Assembly (NCBI GenBank): GCA_016717855.1
Contig: JADKEV010000021.1
Location: 51,076-115,075 of the forward strand
Direction: 5' to 3'
Source: Betaproteobacteria bacterium
GTDB taxonomy: Bacteria > Pseudomonadota > Gammaproteobacteria > Burkholderiales > Casimicrobiaceae
DNA length: 64,000 bases
In this document: positions 1 through 7,625 of the stretch, one piece after another
How positions within the stretch are numbered: the stretch's first letter is position 1
Layout of the letters: every line of letters starts with the position of its first letter
Position numbers and translations under genes: made by a program
The notes under the pieces: model-generated
What the model was told of the DNA's origin: nothing
Database searches by the model: none
Seen by the model: only the letters and a program-made list of their open reading frames with translations

Positions 1-19
1 GGATCGCGAATAGCGATCC
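1..19. terminator. Short perfect hairpin at window edge
   Basis: A 7-bp inverted repeat (GGATCGC / GCGATCC) with a 5-base loop stands at the very start of the window, followed by CTT but no long T tract. It could be the terminator of a gene to the left. Bases 20-180 show no other feature. Confidence 0.25.
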
Positions 20-180
20 CTTGGCAGGTTCGGGAAATTTCAAGATTCGACCTTTGTGGATTCGGCGGAACGATTGCCGCCGCCGCCGGAGTATAGGGGT
101 GGACGCGGGTCATGTGTAGCCGTCCGGTGCAATTGCCGGAAATTCCGGCTCCCGGGATCGTTGTGACCGGGCAATGAACG

Positions 181-723
181 CTAGACGCCGTAGGGGAGCT
201 TGGAGTCCATCATCTTCCTCCGGTCGATCCTGCGCCCGTCGACAATGAACGTTCCGTCGCCAACAGCGTGCAACGTGCGCTTCTCCTTGCGTGCGGTATC
301 GATGCATGCGGCAACCGCCTCCAGCACGACAATGTTGTGCTTCTTGACGATGTCGATGACCTTGCACTCGATGTTGGCGAGGCATTCCTTGATCAGGGGC
401 GGCCTGACGAGCTTGCCCTGCACCGGGGTGAGCTTGAACCTGGCGAACTTGTCCGTGTCCTTGCCGGAGCACGTCCCTATGCCGACCACCTTGTCCAGCA
501 TGTCGACCGTGGGAATGGCAATGACGCACTCCCTGTTCTTTCGCAATGCCGCGAAGGAGTGATTCCATTCGCCGGTGGTGATGGCGAATACCGGAGTGAA
601 ATCCAGCACCATGGTCCAGGAGATGGTCATGATGTTGTCTTTCTGCCCATCACTAGTCGTCACGAGGACAACAGGCCCCGATTCCATCAGGGTAAAGGCC
701 TTGCTCAGTTTCAACTGACGCAT
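181..723 (-). CDS. Flavin reductase-like (flavoredoxin-type) FMN-binding protein
   Basis: A protein of about 180 residues resembling the flavin reductase-like/flavoredoxin split-barrel family, which binds FMN and moves electrons between NAD(P)H, flavin and an acceptor. Seen: an N-terminal stretch with SGPVVLVTT and a later NIMTISW, matching the usual FMN-contacting 'vtt...Nimt.sw' pattern, then a GIGTCSGKDTDKF turn. I chose the ATG at 723 because homology-like sequence begins there (MRQLKLSKAF); the open frame extends to 876 but that part lies over a palindromic repeat. It stands alone, and the physiological acceptor cannot be told. Confidence 0.8.
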   Translation of the reverse strand: MRQLKLSKAFTLMESGPVVLVTTSDGQKDNIMTISWTMVLDFTPVFAITTGEWNHSFAALRKNRECVIAIPTVDMLDKVVGIGTCSGKDTDKFARFKLTPVQGKLVRPPLIKECLANIECKVIDIVKKHNIVVLEAVAACIDTARKEKRTLHAVGDGTFIVDGRRIDRRKMMDSKLPYGV

Positions 724-746
724 GCGAGCCCCTGCATCGTAGCTTC

Positions 747-885
747 GTAGGACGGGTGGAGCGTAGCGATACCCATCTGCTCGGTCGGGCACGACTCTTC
801 TTGTGCACCCAAGGGAAAATCGCGCCGAGACACCGGCTCCGTGCAATTCAACGAGATGGGTATCGCTAGGCTCCACCCATCCTAC
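747..885. repeat. Inverted pair of a 31-bp dispersed repeat (copy 1)
   Basis: Two head-to-head copies of a repeat starting GTAGGA(T/C)GGGTGGAGCG and ending AGCGATACCCATC, at 747-777 and reversed at 854-885, enclose about 76 bases. Related pairs occur at 37639-37778 and 41980-42119, and a degraded one around 19411-19511. The spacer resembles that of the pair at 37639 (shared GACTCTTC and GGGAAA blocks), so the whole unit of about 140 bp seems to have moved together, like a REP doublet/REPIN. Confidence 0.8.
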
Positions 886-949
886 GGCAGTGGCGATGCC
901 CTTTCAAGACCGCCCTGAACAAGCGCCATTCAATTCTGGTACTGAATGC

Positions 950-1972
950 TCAAGCGCCGTCTGCCCTGTCCCGTGCCGAATACCAGTTCAACACGCGCAG
1001 GGCGCGCAGCGTGTTCCACCGGCTCGGCCGGCCTTCGCCGTCATCCGTCTCGACCGGCATCGTGCCGGCGTAGCGGACCTCGAGCGGCCACCTGCCTTCG
1101 CCGTCGCGCCTGGACGCGACCAGGTCGATCGCCTCGGCGGCGCGCTCGTCGGGCGCGACGCCGGCGCGGCGCAGGTACTCGAGCCCCCGCAGCACGTCGT
1201 AGTGCCACCACGTCGGGAAGGCGAAGCGGGTCCACGCGGGGTGGCCGCGCCCGTCACCGGGGCCGACCTTCCGGTCGTAGTCGATGACTGCGCCGGTCGA
1301 CCGCCGGCGGAAGAGGCGGCGCTCGAGGAGGTACTCCTGCCCGCGCAGACGCGCCGCGGTCACCTCCTGTGTGGGCCCGGCGCGCAGTTCGTGCTCGAGC
1401 AGCGCCTCGAGCACGCAGATCGTGGTGTTGAACGACGAGCGCACCGAGCCGTTCTCGGCCTCGCAGTTCCAGCCGCCATCGGGCAGTTGCTCGACGAGCA
1501 GCCGGTCGACGATGCCGCGGACGTCCTGGCCAAAGTACGCGCCGGCAGCGCCCACCTGCCCATTGATGCAGGGCTCAACCTCACCGGCGAAGAAGGCATT
1601 GCCATCACACTCCGGCGGGCCGCATCCCTTCCAGGTCACGCGGTCGCGGACGAGCCCCACCGCGTGCTGTGCTTGCACGCTCGCGGGGTCGAGACCCAGG
1701 TCCCGCAGGAGCATCAGGACGTGCATCGTGGAGTTCCACCCGCGGTTCCATGCAGCGCCGGCCCAGCGTCCGTCGGCGCCCTGCAGGGCGAGCAGCCGGG
1801 CGCCCGCGCCCTCGGTGGCGACCAGCGCGCGTTCGGCCTCGACTTCCTCCGCGGGCGCGCCGGTCAGTTCCCGCAGCACCTGCCACCGGATCGCAGGGTC
1901 GGAATCCAGCAACCACACCATGACCGATCTCTCTGGCTGGGGGACCTGACGTTGGGGTGGATTGATCGACAT
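950..1972 (-). CDS. Prenyltransferase/squalene cyclase-like alpha-alpha toroid protein
   Basis: About 340 residues with repeats typical of the terpenoid cyclase/prenyltransferase toroid fold: GADGRWAGAAWN near residue 65, LPDGGWNCE near 165 and GEGRWPLEV near 295, each a glycine-rich turn before W. Family members include cyclases but also many uncharacterised bacterial proteins; I see no DxDD protonation motif, so enzymatic activity is doubtful. The start at 1972 has a strong ribosome site (AAGGAGG, about 7 bases upstream); the frame runs to 2041 but that part overlaps a junction with a truncated gene. Function unknown. Confidence 0.7.
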   Translation of the reverse strand: MSINPPQRQVPQPERSVMVWLLDSDPAIRWQVLRELTGAPAEEVEAERALVATEGAGARLLALQGADGRWAGAAWNRGWNSTMHVLMLLRDLGLDPASVQAQHAVGLVRDRVTWKGCGPPECDGNAFFAGEVEPCINGQVGAAGAYFGQDVRGIVDRLLVEQLPDGGWNCEAENGSVRSSFNTTICVLEALLEHELRAGPTQEVTAARLRGQEYLLERRLFRRRSTGAVIDYDRKVGPGDGRGHPAWTRFAFPTWWHYDVLRGLEYLRRAGVAPDERAAEAIDLVASRRDGEGRWPLEVRYAGTMPVETDDGEGRPSRWNTLRALRVLNWYSARDRADGA

Positions 1973-2040
1973 CTGCTGTGCCTCCTTCCTTTCGTTGGAA
2001 CCCGTCGCTTTCCTGATGCCGCACCTGTCTTGGGGCGGCA

Positions 2041-2145
2041 TCCTATCCGCGCGACTTCTGTGGCTTGCTGAGACTTCGCGTCAAGCGGCGCAAGCAGGAG
2101 TCCGGCGGACAGACCGAGAATCGGCAGGACAATGCGAAAGGTCAT
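2041..2145 (-). pseudogene. 5' remnant of an ABC transporter substrate-binding protein
   Basis: The minus strand from the ATG at 2145 encodes a signal-peptide-like start (MTFRIVLPILGLSAGLLLAP) followed by AKSQQATEVARIG. This matches the beginning of ABC_sub_bind-family lipoproteins, which usually continue 'RIGfL'. After about 35 residues the similarity stops and the frame runs into the leader of the toroid gene, so this is a truncated 5' end left by a rearrangement. The family call rests on a short stretch. Confidence 0.45.
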
Positions 2146-2226
2146 CGGGCTAGAGTCAGGCGCTGACAACTGGTCGGCTTTCGACGACAACATTTCGCTG
2201 CAATCGTAAATGGGTGCACTTAAGCG

Positions 2227-2274
2227 TCAGCCGCGCCGGGCCGCTTCGATCGCCGCGATGTCGATCTTTCTCAT
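2227..2274 (-). pseudogene. 3' remnant of a PhnB/VOC-family gene
   Basis: The minus strand here spells MRKIDIAAIEAARRG then stop. It is nearly identical in DNA and protein to the 3' end of the VOC-family gene at 5583-6052. Only the last 16 or so codons remain, so this is a stray copy of that gene's end. Confidence 0.6.
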
Positions 2275-2641
2275 CTCGTCCACGCGGTAGGATCATTAAC
2301 GTCGACGCCGAGCTCCAATAACCTCTGACCGAGGCGGTCGCACACCGGAAGAAAGCGACTGCCCTGGATGCATTCCTCCTGCATGAGGGCGTGAAACAGT
2401 GACAATCGTCATAATTTTAATAGCGGTGTTGCGCATCAAGGGCTGATGTCGAGAATTCACTGCGCCTTGATTCGCGCCGCTGCGCCCAGCCGCTTGTACA
2501 GCAGTTGCGTTTCCTCATCCCCAATTTCCCGCGTTGACAGTAACCGCGCCTATTTTTAACAACTTAACGATCATATCGCGCATCCACTACACCGATAGCA
2601 CTTGTGGTCATCCGCGTGCGGCGTCGACAACATGCCCGATC
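2275..2641 (-). other. Gene-poor stretch with short ankyrin-like fragments
   Basis: No complete gene is visible. On the minus strand there are short open pieces that look like broken coding sequence: one containing IVKLLKIGA (about 2550-2600), one ending LYKRLGAAARIKAQ (stop near 2459), and one with LGQRLLELGVDVND (about 2280-2400). The 'LLxxGaDVN' pattern recalls ankyrin repeats. They lie in different frames and do not join into one protein, so I read them as debris rather than a gene. Confidence 0.3.
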
Positions 2642-2980
2642 CTAGTATTGGAAGGGGCCAATGCGCCATAAGTAACCGTATGCAATAACGAGCACGATCC
2701 CGGGTACTACAAGGCCGAGAATGAATGCGCCGAGACGGCTGCGCAGTGACAAGAACAATACCCCTGCATTTAGTATGCCTGTGAAGACAAACGCGATTGG
2801 AAAAAGAACGAGCGCAAGCACCATTCCGCGACCACCGACGGAAGGGCCTTCTCCGTTGGACGTACTCAAAACAACCAGAAAGGCGAGAATAAGGAATATG
2901 AGAGGCAAAAAGATTCCGAAGAGCGCTTTCTTGCCCTTAGACAGAATAGCTCCTTCAGCTTCATTCACTGATCTCTCCAC
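2642..2980 (-). CDS. Small integral membrane protein, function unknown
   Basis: A 112-residue protein with three hydrophobic segments, at roughly residues 20-40 (ALFGIFLPLIFLILAFLVVL), 52-76 (MVLALVLFPIAFVFTGILNA) and 84-104, and a short charged N-terminus. I recognise no family. It begins 80 bases after an attC-like site (3060-3118), as expected for a cassette gene; no site is visible after its end, so the cassette's far edge may be lost. No function is proposed. Confidence 0.65.
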   Translation of the reverse strand: MERSVNEAEGAILSKGKKALFGIFLPLIFLILAFLVVLSTSNGEGPSVGGRGMVLALVLFPIAFVFTGILNAGVLFLSLRSRLGAFILGLVVPGIVLVIAYGYLWRIGPFQY

Positions 2981-3059
2981 GATTCGTTCTCCCTGCGGCG
3001 TCGCCGATTGCGATGGATTCGATCATGTTGCAGTCACTGTGGCGTGCGTGGCATGAGGC

Positions 3060-3118
3060 GCCCAACGCCTGGTTCAGCGGCGGCGCGAAGCGCCGTCCGC
3101 TGCAAACGGTTGTTAGGC
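3060..3118 (-). other. attC-like site (integron cassette recombination site)
   Basis: Read on the minus strand, the site opens with GCCTAAC (R'' box, 3112-3118) and closes with GTTGGGC (R' box, 3060-3066). Between them an imperfect palindrome pairs GCAGCGGACGGCG with CGCCGCCGCTG. The stop codon of the DHFR-like gene (GCC TAA) lies in the first box, a common arrangement in integron cassettes. Confidence 0.7.
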
Positions 3119-3775
3119 GTCCGCGCGCCCTTGGTGCCGTAGGACGACGTGCGTCGCCTTCTCCGATGCTACGAATTCGACGCATTCGTATCCCAGAGCC
3201 CGCAAGTCAACCCCTTCGAACAGCCGTTCTCCTCCGCCGAGCAGGACGGGTGCGATAGCAATGTGCAGTTCATCAATGAGGCTCTCGCGAAGATACTGCT
3301 GGATGGTGTTCGGCCCACCGCCGACGCGCACGTCCATTCCGCCGGCCGCCTCGCGTGCCCTTTCAAGCGCGTCGCGAATGCCGCCCGTGACGAAATGGAA
3401 CGTCGTGTCGCCTTCCATTTCGATGGGTGGACGGGCGTGATGCGTCATGATGAAGACCGGAACATGATACGGTGGATTGTCTCCCCACCAGCCTTTCCAG
3501 TTCATGTCCGGCCAGGGCCCTCGAAGGGGGCTGAACATGTTCCTCCCGAGAATCCAAGCCCCAACATTCTCAAAGCCACGAGCGGCGAAGTCATCGTCAA
3601 CCCCGGTCGTGCCGCCGTCCTTCCCGAACAAGGCCCGCTGGAACGTGCGTGTTGGAAATAACCACTGGTGCAGATCCGTCCCGCCAATGCCGAGCGGATT
3701 GTTGATGTCCTGATGTGGGCCTGCTCCGTATCCATCGAGCGAGATGGTGAAGCTCTCAACGCGAACTCGTGTCAT
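3113..3775 (-). CDS. RibD/dihydrofolate reductase-like family protein (first of two)
   Basis: A 220-residue protein of the RibD C-terminal/DHFR-like family, which bind NADPH to reduce small molecules; most cassette-borne members have no known substrate. Seen: start SFTISLDGYGAG, ENVGAWILGRNMF in the middle, GGMDVRVGGGPNTIQQYL, then IDELHIAIAPVLLGGGERLF, the usual order of this family. The stop codon lies within the downstream attC-like site. A diverged relative sits at 7626-8264 in the same array. Resistance to antifolates should not be assumed. Confidence 0.85.
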   Translation of the reverse strand: MTRVRVESFTISLDGYGAGPHQDINNPLGIGGTDLHQWLFPTRTFQRALFGKDGGTTGVDDDFAARGFENVGAWILGRNMFSPLRGPWPDMNWKGWWGDNPPYHVPVFIMTHHARPPIEMEGDTTFHFVTGGIRDALERAREAAGGMDVRVGGGPNTIQQYLRESLIDELHIAIAPVLLGGGERLFEGVDLRALGYECVEFVASEKATHVVLRHQGRADA

Positions 3776-3783
3776 CTGATGCC

Positions 3784-3806
3784 TCCGCTTGACCGCCGGG
3801 TTAGCG
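3784..3806 (-). other. Partial attC-like site
   Basis: The minus strand carries CGCTAAC followed by CCGGCGGTCAAGCGG, the 5' half (R'' and L'' boxes) of the same site type seen at 8791, 9695 and 11677. The 3' half is missing: the DHFR-like gene's ATG follows within about 10 bases. Confidence 0.5.
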
Positions 3807-4088
3807 TCAGTGCGCGAGATTCAGGAGAATCTCAGGATGCGTGGTCGCAATTTTGAGGAGTGTCCTGGCGGCTCCTGTGGGCTCGCGACGTCCCTGTTCC
3901 CAGTCTTGAAGAGTGCGCATGGATACACCCAATAGACTTGCAAAATCCTGCTGCGTCAGTCCAGTCTTGGCTCGGGCCGTGGCCGCAGCGGGAACAGAAA
4001 CCTTTGTGACTCGTGCCGCCTGCCCTCGGCGCATCTGTTTAACGGACCGAAGTAGATCAGCTTGGAATTTTTCCAGTTCAGAGGGCAT
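3807..4088 (-). CDS. XRE-family antitoxin (HigA/NadS type)
   Basis: A 93-residue helix-turn-helix protein. The HTH lies in the second half (TGLTQQDFASLLGVSMRTLQ, then DWEQGRREPTGAA), the layout of NadS/HigA antitoxins, which bind the cognate RelE/HigB-like toxin and repress the shared promoter. It starts inside the end of the toxin frame upstream (ATGCCCTCTGA: antitoxin ATG at 4088, toxin stop at 4080-4078), a typical coupled pair. The frame is intact although the toxin carries a stop. Its own stop codon abuts a partial attC-like site. Confidence 0.85.
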   Translation of the reverse strand: MPSELEKFQADLLRSVKQMRRGQAARVTKVSVPAAATARAKTGLTQQDFASLLGVSMRTLQDWEQGRREPTGAARTLLKIATTHPEILLNLAH

Positions 4089-4392
4089 CTCGTACCGCCT
4101 TGCGTAGTTGAATGATGAATGAAGTTGGAAGGTTGTCGAATTTTGCCTTCTTGCAAACGATCAGCAACCAGATTGTCTGGTCTGGATGCAAAGAGTAGAT
4201 GATCCGGGCGCCACCTCGCTTGCCCTGGCCTGGTGTCGCCCAACGGACCTTACGGCAACCACCGCTGCCAGCGATCAGTGCACCGGCTTATGGATTGGCG
4301 GCGATCCAGTTAACGAACTGCTCACGCTCCTCGTCTTTCCAGATCTCGGCGGCGTAGCGCTGGAAGATCTCAGTTTCGGCAACGGTGCGCAT
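4078..4392 (-). pseudogene. RelE/HigB-type toxin with an in-frame stop
   Basis: Translation from the ATG at 4392 gives MRTVAETEIFQRYAAEIW... up to IAANP, then TAA at 4290-4288, then in the same frame AGALIAGSGGCRKVRWATPG, QGKRGGARIIY and on to a stop at 4078. This is the full sequence pattern of a RelE/HigB mRNA-interferase toxin of about 104 residues, with codon 35 changed to a stop. No frameshift is needed. As given, only a 34-residue stub would be made. Family known: toxin cleaves mRNA at the ribosome and is held by the XRE antitoxin encoded downstream. Confidence 0.8.
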
Positions 4393-4465
4393 ACTGTAAG
4401 TATACGGCGTTGCCGTAGTACAGGCAAGGCCTTCTGGGTGAGTCGGGCTAGACGCGTACCCTGAC

Positions 4466-4537
4466 GCTTAACGTTCAAGGTCAGGGGCGCTTCACGACGC
4501 TTTGTCGCGGAGTGTCCCCTGCAACGCGGGATTGGGC
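4466..4537 (-). other. attC-like site
   Basis: On the minus strand the site opens with GCCCAAT (4531-4537) and closes with GTTAAGC (4466-4472). Internal arms TGCAGGGGAC and CGCCCCTGAC pair imperfectly. It separates the secreted-protein gene (ends 4554) from the toxin-antitoxin pair (starts 4392). Confidence 0.6.
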
Positions 4538-4553
4538 GTTGCTGCTTGTATCC

Positions 4554-4976
4554 CTACCGATTTGCGCGGCTTGTGCATGATATGCGCTCTTCGATCAAGC
4601 GCTGCTCCTCGATGCGCCTCATTGCTTGTTCTTGGGCGGTTAGGGTTCGTCCACGGTATCTCTTGTCGAATTCATCCGTGCGGCGGTTGTTCCCTGCGAT
4701 GCACGCCTCTTCCTTCGCGGCTGTGGCTGGGGGGATTGCCGCCCTGTTTGATCGGACGCAATCCTCGGCACGCTTCGCAGCCGCCGCAAGGGCAGCGTGC
4801 AAGTTCTTGGACCAAGTTAACTCGGCATCCCTGTCACCTTTTGCCGGAGGCTGGCTAGAAAACTCTCGCACGATGCGATTCTGCTCTGCTTCGCCCTGAG
4901 TAGTACATTTGTCCTGAGCGTTGGCGGCGAGTGGCAGTAGAGCCACTAGGAGGGAGAGTGTGATGTGGTGTGTCAT
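4554..4976 (-). CDS. Secreted protein of unknown function
   Basis: A protein of about 140 residues with a clear Sec signal peptide (MTHHITLSLLVALLPLAANA, cleavage likely after AQA/ANA). The mature part is rich in charged residues and alanine (KNLHAALAAAAKRAEDCV, then RIEEQRLIEERISC) and should be largely helical with paired cysteines. The start at 4976 has AAGGA upstream; the longer open frame to 5228 overlaps an attC-like site and is not expected to be translated. I recognise no family. It occupies one cassette between the sites at 5014 and 4466. Confidence 0.7.
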   Translation of the reverse strand: MTHHITLSLLVALLPLAANAQDKCTTQGEAEQNRIVREFSSQPPAKGDRDAELTWSKNLHAALAAAAKRAEDCVRSNRAAIPPATAAKEEACIAGNNRRTDEFDKRYRGRTLTAQEQAMRRIEEQRLIEERISCTSRANR

Positions 4977-5013
4977 GGCGATCCTTCGAGGACTGATGTT
5001 CGGCTTTTGCGAT

Positions 5014-5076
5014 GCCCAACGCCCCGCTTTAGCGGCGCACCGCTTGCGGTGCGTCCGATGCAAGCAATGGTCGGGC
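5014..5076 (-). other. attC-like site
   Basis: On the minus strand GCCCGAC (5070-5076) opens and GTTGGGC (5014-5020) closes the site. The inner sequence pairs GGACGCACCGC with GCGGTGCG. It lies between the pentapeptide gene and the secreted-protein gene. Confidence 0.6.
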
Positions 5077-5166
5077 GGCCGCAACCTCAATGGTGGAATA
5101 GTCGCACATGAGTATGCACCATGGTGATGTCCAGCGCTTTGCATGCGGTCTCCACTTCGCCATGCC

Positions 5167-5436
5167 TCACGCACATTGTGCGCCGTTCTGGTTGTATGCC
5201 CTGAACAAATCGGTGACGAGCACACCATTGATTCTCAGCCCCTCAATATTTGCGTCGTCGATGGTCACACTACCAAGGCACACGTTGTGAAAGACTGCGC
5301 CCGTGAAGGCGACATTCTCGAACCGGGCCGCGCGTAGATTCACATCGTCGAAGACCGACGCATTGAGGTCAACGTCAGTGAACGTGGATTGAGGGAGTCT
5401 CCGATGCGCATACTGGAGTGAATCACTGCTGGACAT
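5167..5436 (-). CDS. Small pentapeptide-repeat protein
   Basis: An 89-residue protein made of consecutive A(D/N)LxX-type pentapeptides: STFTDVDLNASVFDDVNLRA, ARFENVAFTGAVF, NVCLGSVTIDDANIEGLRI. This builds a right-handed quadrilateral beta-helix. Known members include DNA gyrase-protecting Qnr/MfpA proteins, but those are much longer, so a role in quinolone protection is not implied. It is one cassette of the array, followed by the attC-like site at 5014-5076. Confidence 0.8.
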   Translation of the reverse strand: MSSSDSLQYAHRRLPQSTFTDVDLNASVFDDVNLRAARFENVAFTGAVFHNVCLGSVTIDDANIEGLRINGVLVTDLFRAYNQNGAQCA

Positions 5437-5582
5437 GTGTTCTCCCGGGGTAGAAGACCTGACGGCGCTCTAGTTGAACTCCAGCTGGCGATAGCGGCCC
5501 GGCAACGCTGCCAAGAGCCGGAGCGGGGCGCGCACCGACTTCGAGCGGCGGGCGATCAAACTCGAATCGGCAGCGCAGACCA

Positions 5583-6052
5583 TCAGCCACGCCGGGCCGC
5601 CTCGATCGCCGCGATGTCGATCTTTCCCATCTGCATCATCGCCTCGAAAGCGCGCTTGGCGGCCGACCGATCCGGATCGGCGATGGCTGCAATGAGTGCG
5701 CGCGGCGTGATCTGCCACGATAGCCCCCCTTGCCGCCGCAGGCGCTCTCCTGACCGCCGTTACCCACGATCGCATTCCACAAGCGGTCGGTTTCGGCTTG
5801 GTCGTCAGTCGCAACCTGAAACGAGAATGCTTCGTTGTGCTTGAACGCCGGGCCACCATTCAGGCCGAGACAGGGGATGCCGATCAGGGTGAACTCGACC
5901 GTCAAGATGTCGCCGAACTTGCCCGATGGATAGTCGCCCGGCGCCCGATGGACCGCCCCTACCGCGCTGTGCGGGAACGTCTCGGCGTAGAACTTCGCGG
6001 CGTCCAGGGCGGTGTCGTCATACCAAAGACAGATCGTGTTCTTGGGGGCCAT
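5583..6052 (-). pseudogene. PhnB-like VOC-family protein, frameshifted
   Basis: From the ATG at 6052 (RBS GGAG) the protein runs MAPKNTICLWYDDTALDAAK through FKHNEAFSFQVATDDQAETD to NGGQESACG, the standard start of PhnB/VOC-fold proteins (formerly annotated as 3-demethylubiquinone methyltransferase-like). Near 5722-5735 a short deletion shifts the frame; the other frame continues GLSWQITPRALIAAIADPD, RSAAKRAFEAMMQMGKIDIA to a stop at 5583. The family normally has the segment 'ACGWCKDKWGLSWQI', so about ten bases seem lost. The last codons also occur as a stray copy at 2227-2274. Confidence 0.75.
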
Positions 6053-6072
6053 GTTAGTTCTCCATTGGTGAC

Positions 6073-6576
6073 TCACCGACACAGGTTACCGCCGCCGCTG
6101 ACGATGTCAACAAACTCCCGGCGTCTGACCGAAACCTCAGCACGGTTGGCATCGAGGTCTCGAATTGACATTGCGCATTCTTCACCGGCGCCAATCGCCT
6201 CAACGGCATAGTTACCATCAGGCTTTGGCTCAAAGGTGACAATGACACGACAGGATCTCGTCGCCAGGAGCGGAAAAGGCGCCTGCTCTATATGAATGAA
6301 CTGGAGAGAGAGTGGAGATGCGGCTCCTATTCGGACTTGCCCAGAAGGCGAGTTTTTGAGAAGGTTCCTCACTCCGCGACAATCCTCAGAATGTTCAAAC
6401 GTTTGGACAAATGTCGACTCTCTCCAGCGGCCCGCCGTCATGACCTCCACCTTGAGGTGGGCAGTCGGCCCATCTTTCGGCTCCACGTACGGCGCAGATG
6501 CACAACCGCCAAGCAGACTTTCGCCGATACATAGCGCAAGACATAGCCGGAGATATCTGGACTTTGGATAGTTCAT
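6073..6576 (-). CDS. Putative lipoprotein, function unknown
   Basis: A 167-residue protein with a lipobox signal peptide: YLRLCLALCIGESLLGGCAS, Cys at about residue 25, so it should be lipid-anchored. The mature part has a few cysteines (EDCRGV, RSCRVIV, EECAMS, NLCR) that could form disulfides. No family recognised. It ends 20 bases before the VOC-family start and may share its transcript. Confidence 0.7.
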   Translation of the reverse strand: MNYPKSRYLRLCLALCIGESLLGGCASAPYVEPKDGPTAHLKVEVMTAGRWRESTFVQTFEHSEDCRGVRNLLKNSPSGQVRIGAASPLSLQFIHIEQAPFPLLATRSCRVIVTFEPKPDGNYAVEAIGAGEECAMSIRDLDANRAEVSVRRREFVDIVSGGGNLCR

Positions 6577-6653
6577 TCGTGAAAGCGGCTAAGTGGGAGC
6601 TGACCTGGCGACGATGTGCGGCAGCGTTTGTTGAGCAATTGGTCGAGAGCCGG

Positions 6654-7580
6654 CTATCGACGGGACAGCTCAAATGGCGCTATCGAGGTCTCGCGTGCGC
6701 CGGCCTTCCTTGGGGCGCTTGGAAAGGTCCGAACCATCCAGTCCGCGGTCATCTGGCGCATGGTGTTCCCGCTGGCGCTGTCGAGCCCGTGGCCGGCGTT
6801 CAGTCCGAATGCATCCAGTCGCGGATGCTGGGCGCTGCGTAGCGTCCGGTACAGCGGGAGAAAATGGTCTTCGATCGGGCAGGTCTTGTCGTCCAGGGCT
6901 GGGAAGAAGAGCAGCGCGGTTTTCTGTAACGCGGGTGCGTTGCGTGCGAAGCCATAGCTTTGATGGTTGGCAATGAGATCTCCTGTAAATGCGGGCCCGC
7001 CGCCCGGGACTGGGCCCTTTGGCCCAAAAAGTCCCTCAGTGACCTCGTCTAGAAACTGCTTGATACGCGACTGTGGATCGCCCAGCTCCCGACCAAAATA
7101 ACCGTGATCGCAGGGCGCGAGGGCGACAACGCCTGCAACGCTGTCATTCCCAGCCGCTCCCAGAAGCGCGATTGCACTACCCATGCTGTAGCCAAACAGA
7201 ACGATCGGCAAATCACCAAGACCAAATCGTTGCTTTGCTTCGGCACTCTTGAGGAAGTCAATCGCAGCTCGCGCGTCACTGATGCCGTTGAACACCGAGT
7301 ATGTCCCTTGGTTTCCCCAGATACCGCGGTAGTTGAACCAAAAAGTAGCAACGCCCTGCTTCGCCAGGGTGGTTGCCAAAGGGGACTCTGGCCGAATCTT
7401 GCCCCCAGGATTGCCGTGCAAGTTAATCACTACAGCGCGCGGCTCAACGTCGTCGGCGCGTTGCAAAAAGGCCGGCAGCTCGATGCCACCGCTGCGAAAC
7501 GAAGTAGCGAGAGGTTGCGCCCAAACCGCTACTGGAAGGACCGCAAAGATCAGGACGAACAATGAGCGGACGAAAACCAT
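6654..7580 (-). CDS. Secreted alpha/beta hydrolase
   Basis: About 308 residues. The N-terminus is a signal peptide (MVFVRSLFVLIFAVLPVAVW, then AQP). The alpha/beta-hydrolase core shows the oxyanion strand VVINLHGNPGG near residue 55, the nucleophile elbow FGYSMGSA near 140, and a late histidine in LNAGHGLDS near 275. A catalytic Asp is plausible in ALDDKTCP. It probably hydrolyses an ester, amide or similar bond in the periplasm; substrate unknown. The start at 7580 begins the signal peptide; an ATG nine codons upstream (7607) is also open. It belongs to the cassette array. Confidence 0.75.
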   Translation of the reverse strand: MVFVRSLFVLIFAVLPVAVWAQPLATSFRSGGIELPAFLQRADDVEPRAVVINLHGNPGGKIRPESPLATTLAKQGVATFWFNYRGIWGNQGTYSVFNGISDARAAIDFLKSAEAKQRFGLGDLPIVLFGYSMGSAIALLGAAGNDSVAGVVALAPCDHGYFGRELGDPQSRIKQFLDEVTEGLFGPKGPVPGGGPAFTGDLIANHQSYGFARNAPALQKTALLFFPALDDKTCPIEDHFLPLYRTLRSAQHPRLDAFGLNAGHGLDSASGNTMRQMTADWMVRTFPSAPRKAGARETSIAPFELSRR

Positions 7581-7592
7581 ACTTGTATCTTT

Positions 7593-7620
7593 CTCTAACC
7601 GCCGCAACCGATTGTCAGGC
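7593..7620 (-). other. Shortened attC-like site
   Basis: The minus strand has GCCTGAC (7614-7620), then AATCGGTTGCGGCG, then GTTAGAG (7593-7599). Both outer boxes are present but the long palindromic centre is absent, as if an attC site had lost its middle. Confidence 0.4.
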
Positions 7621-7625
7621 CACCT

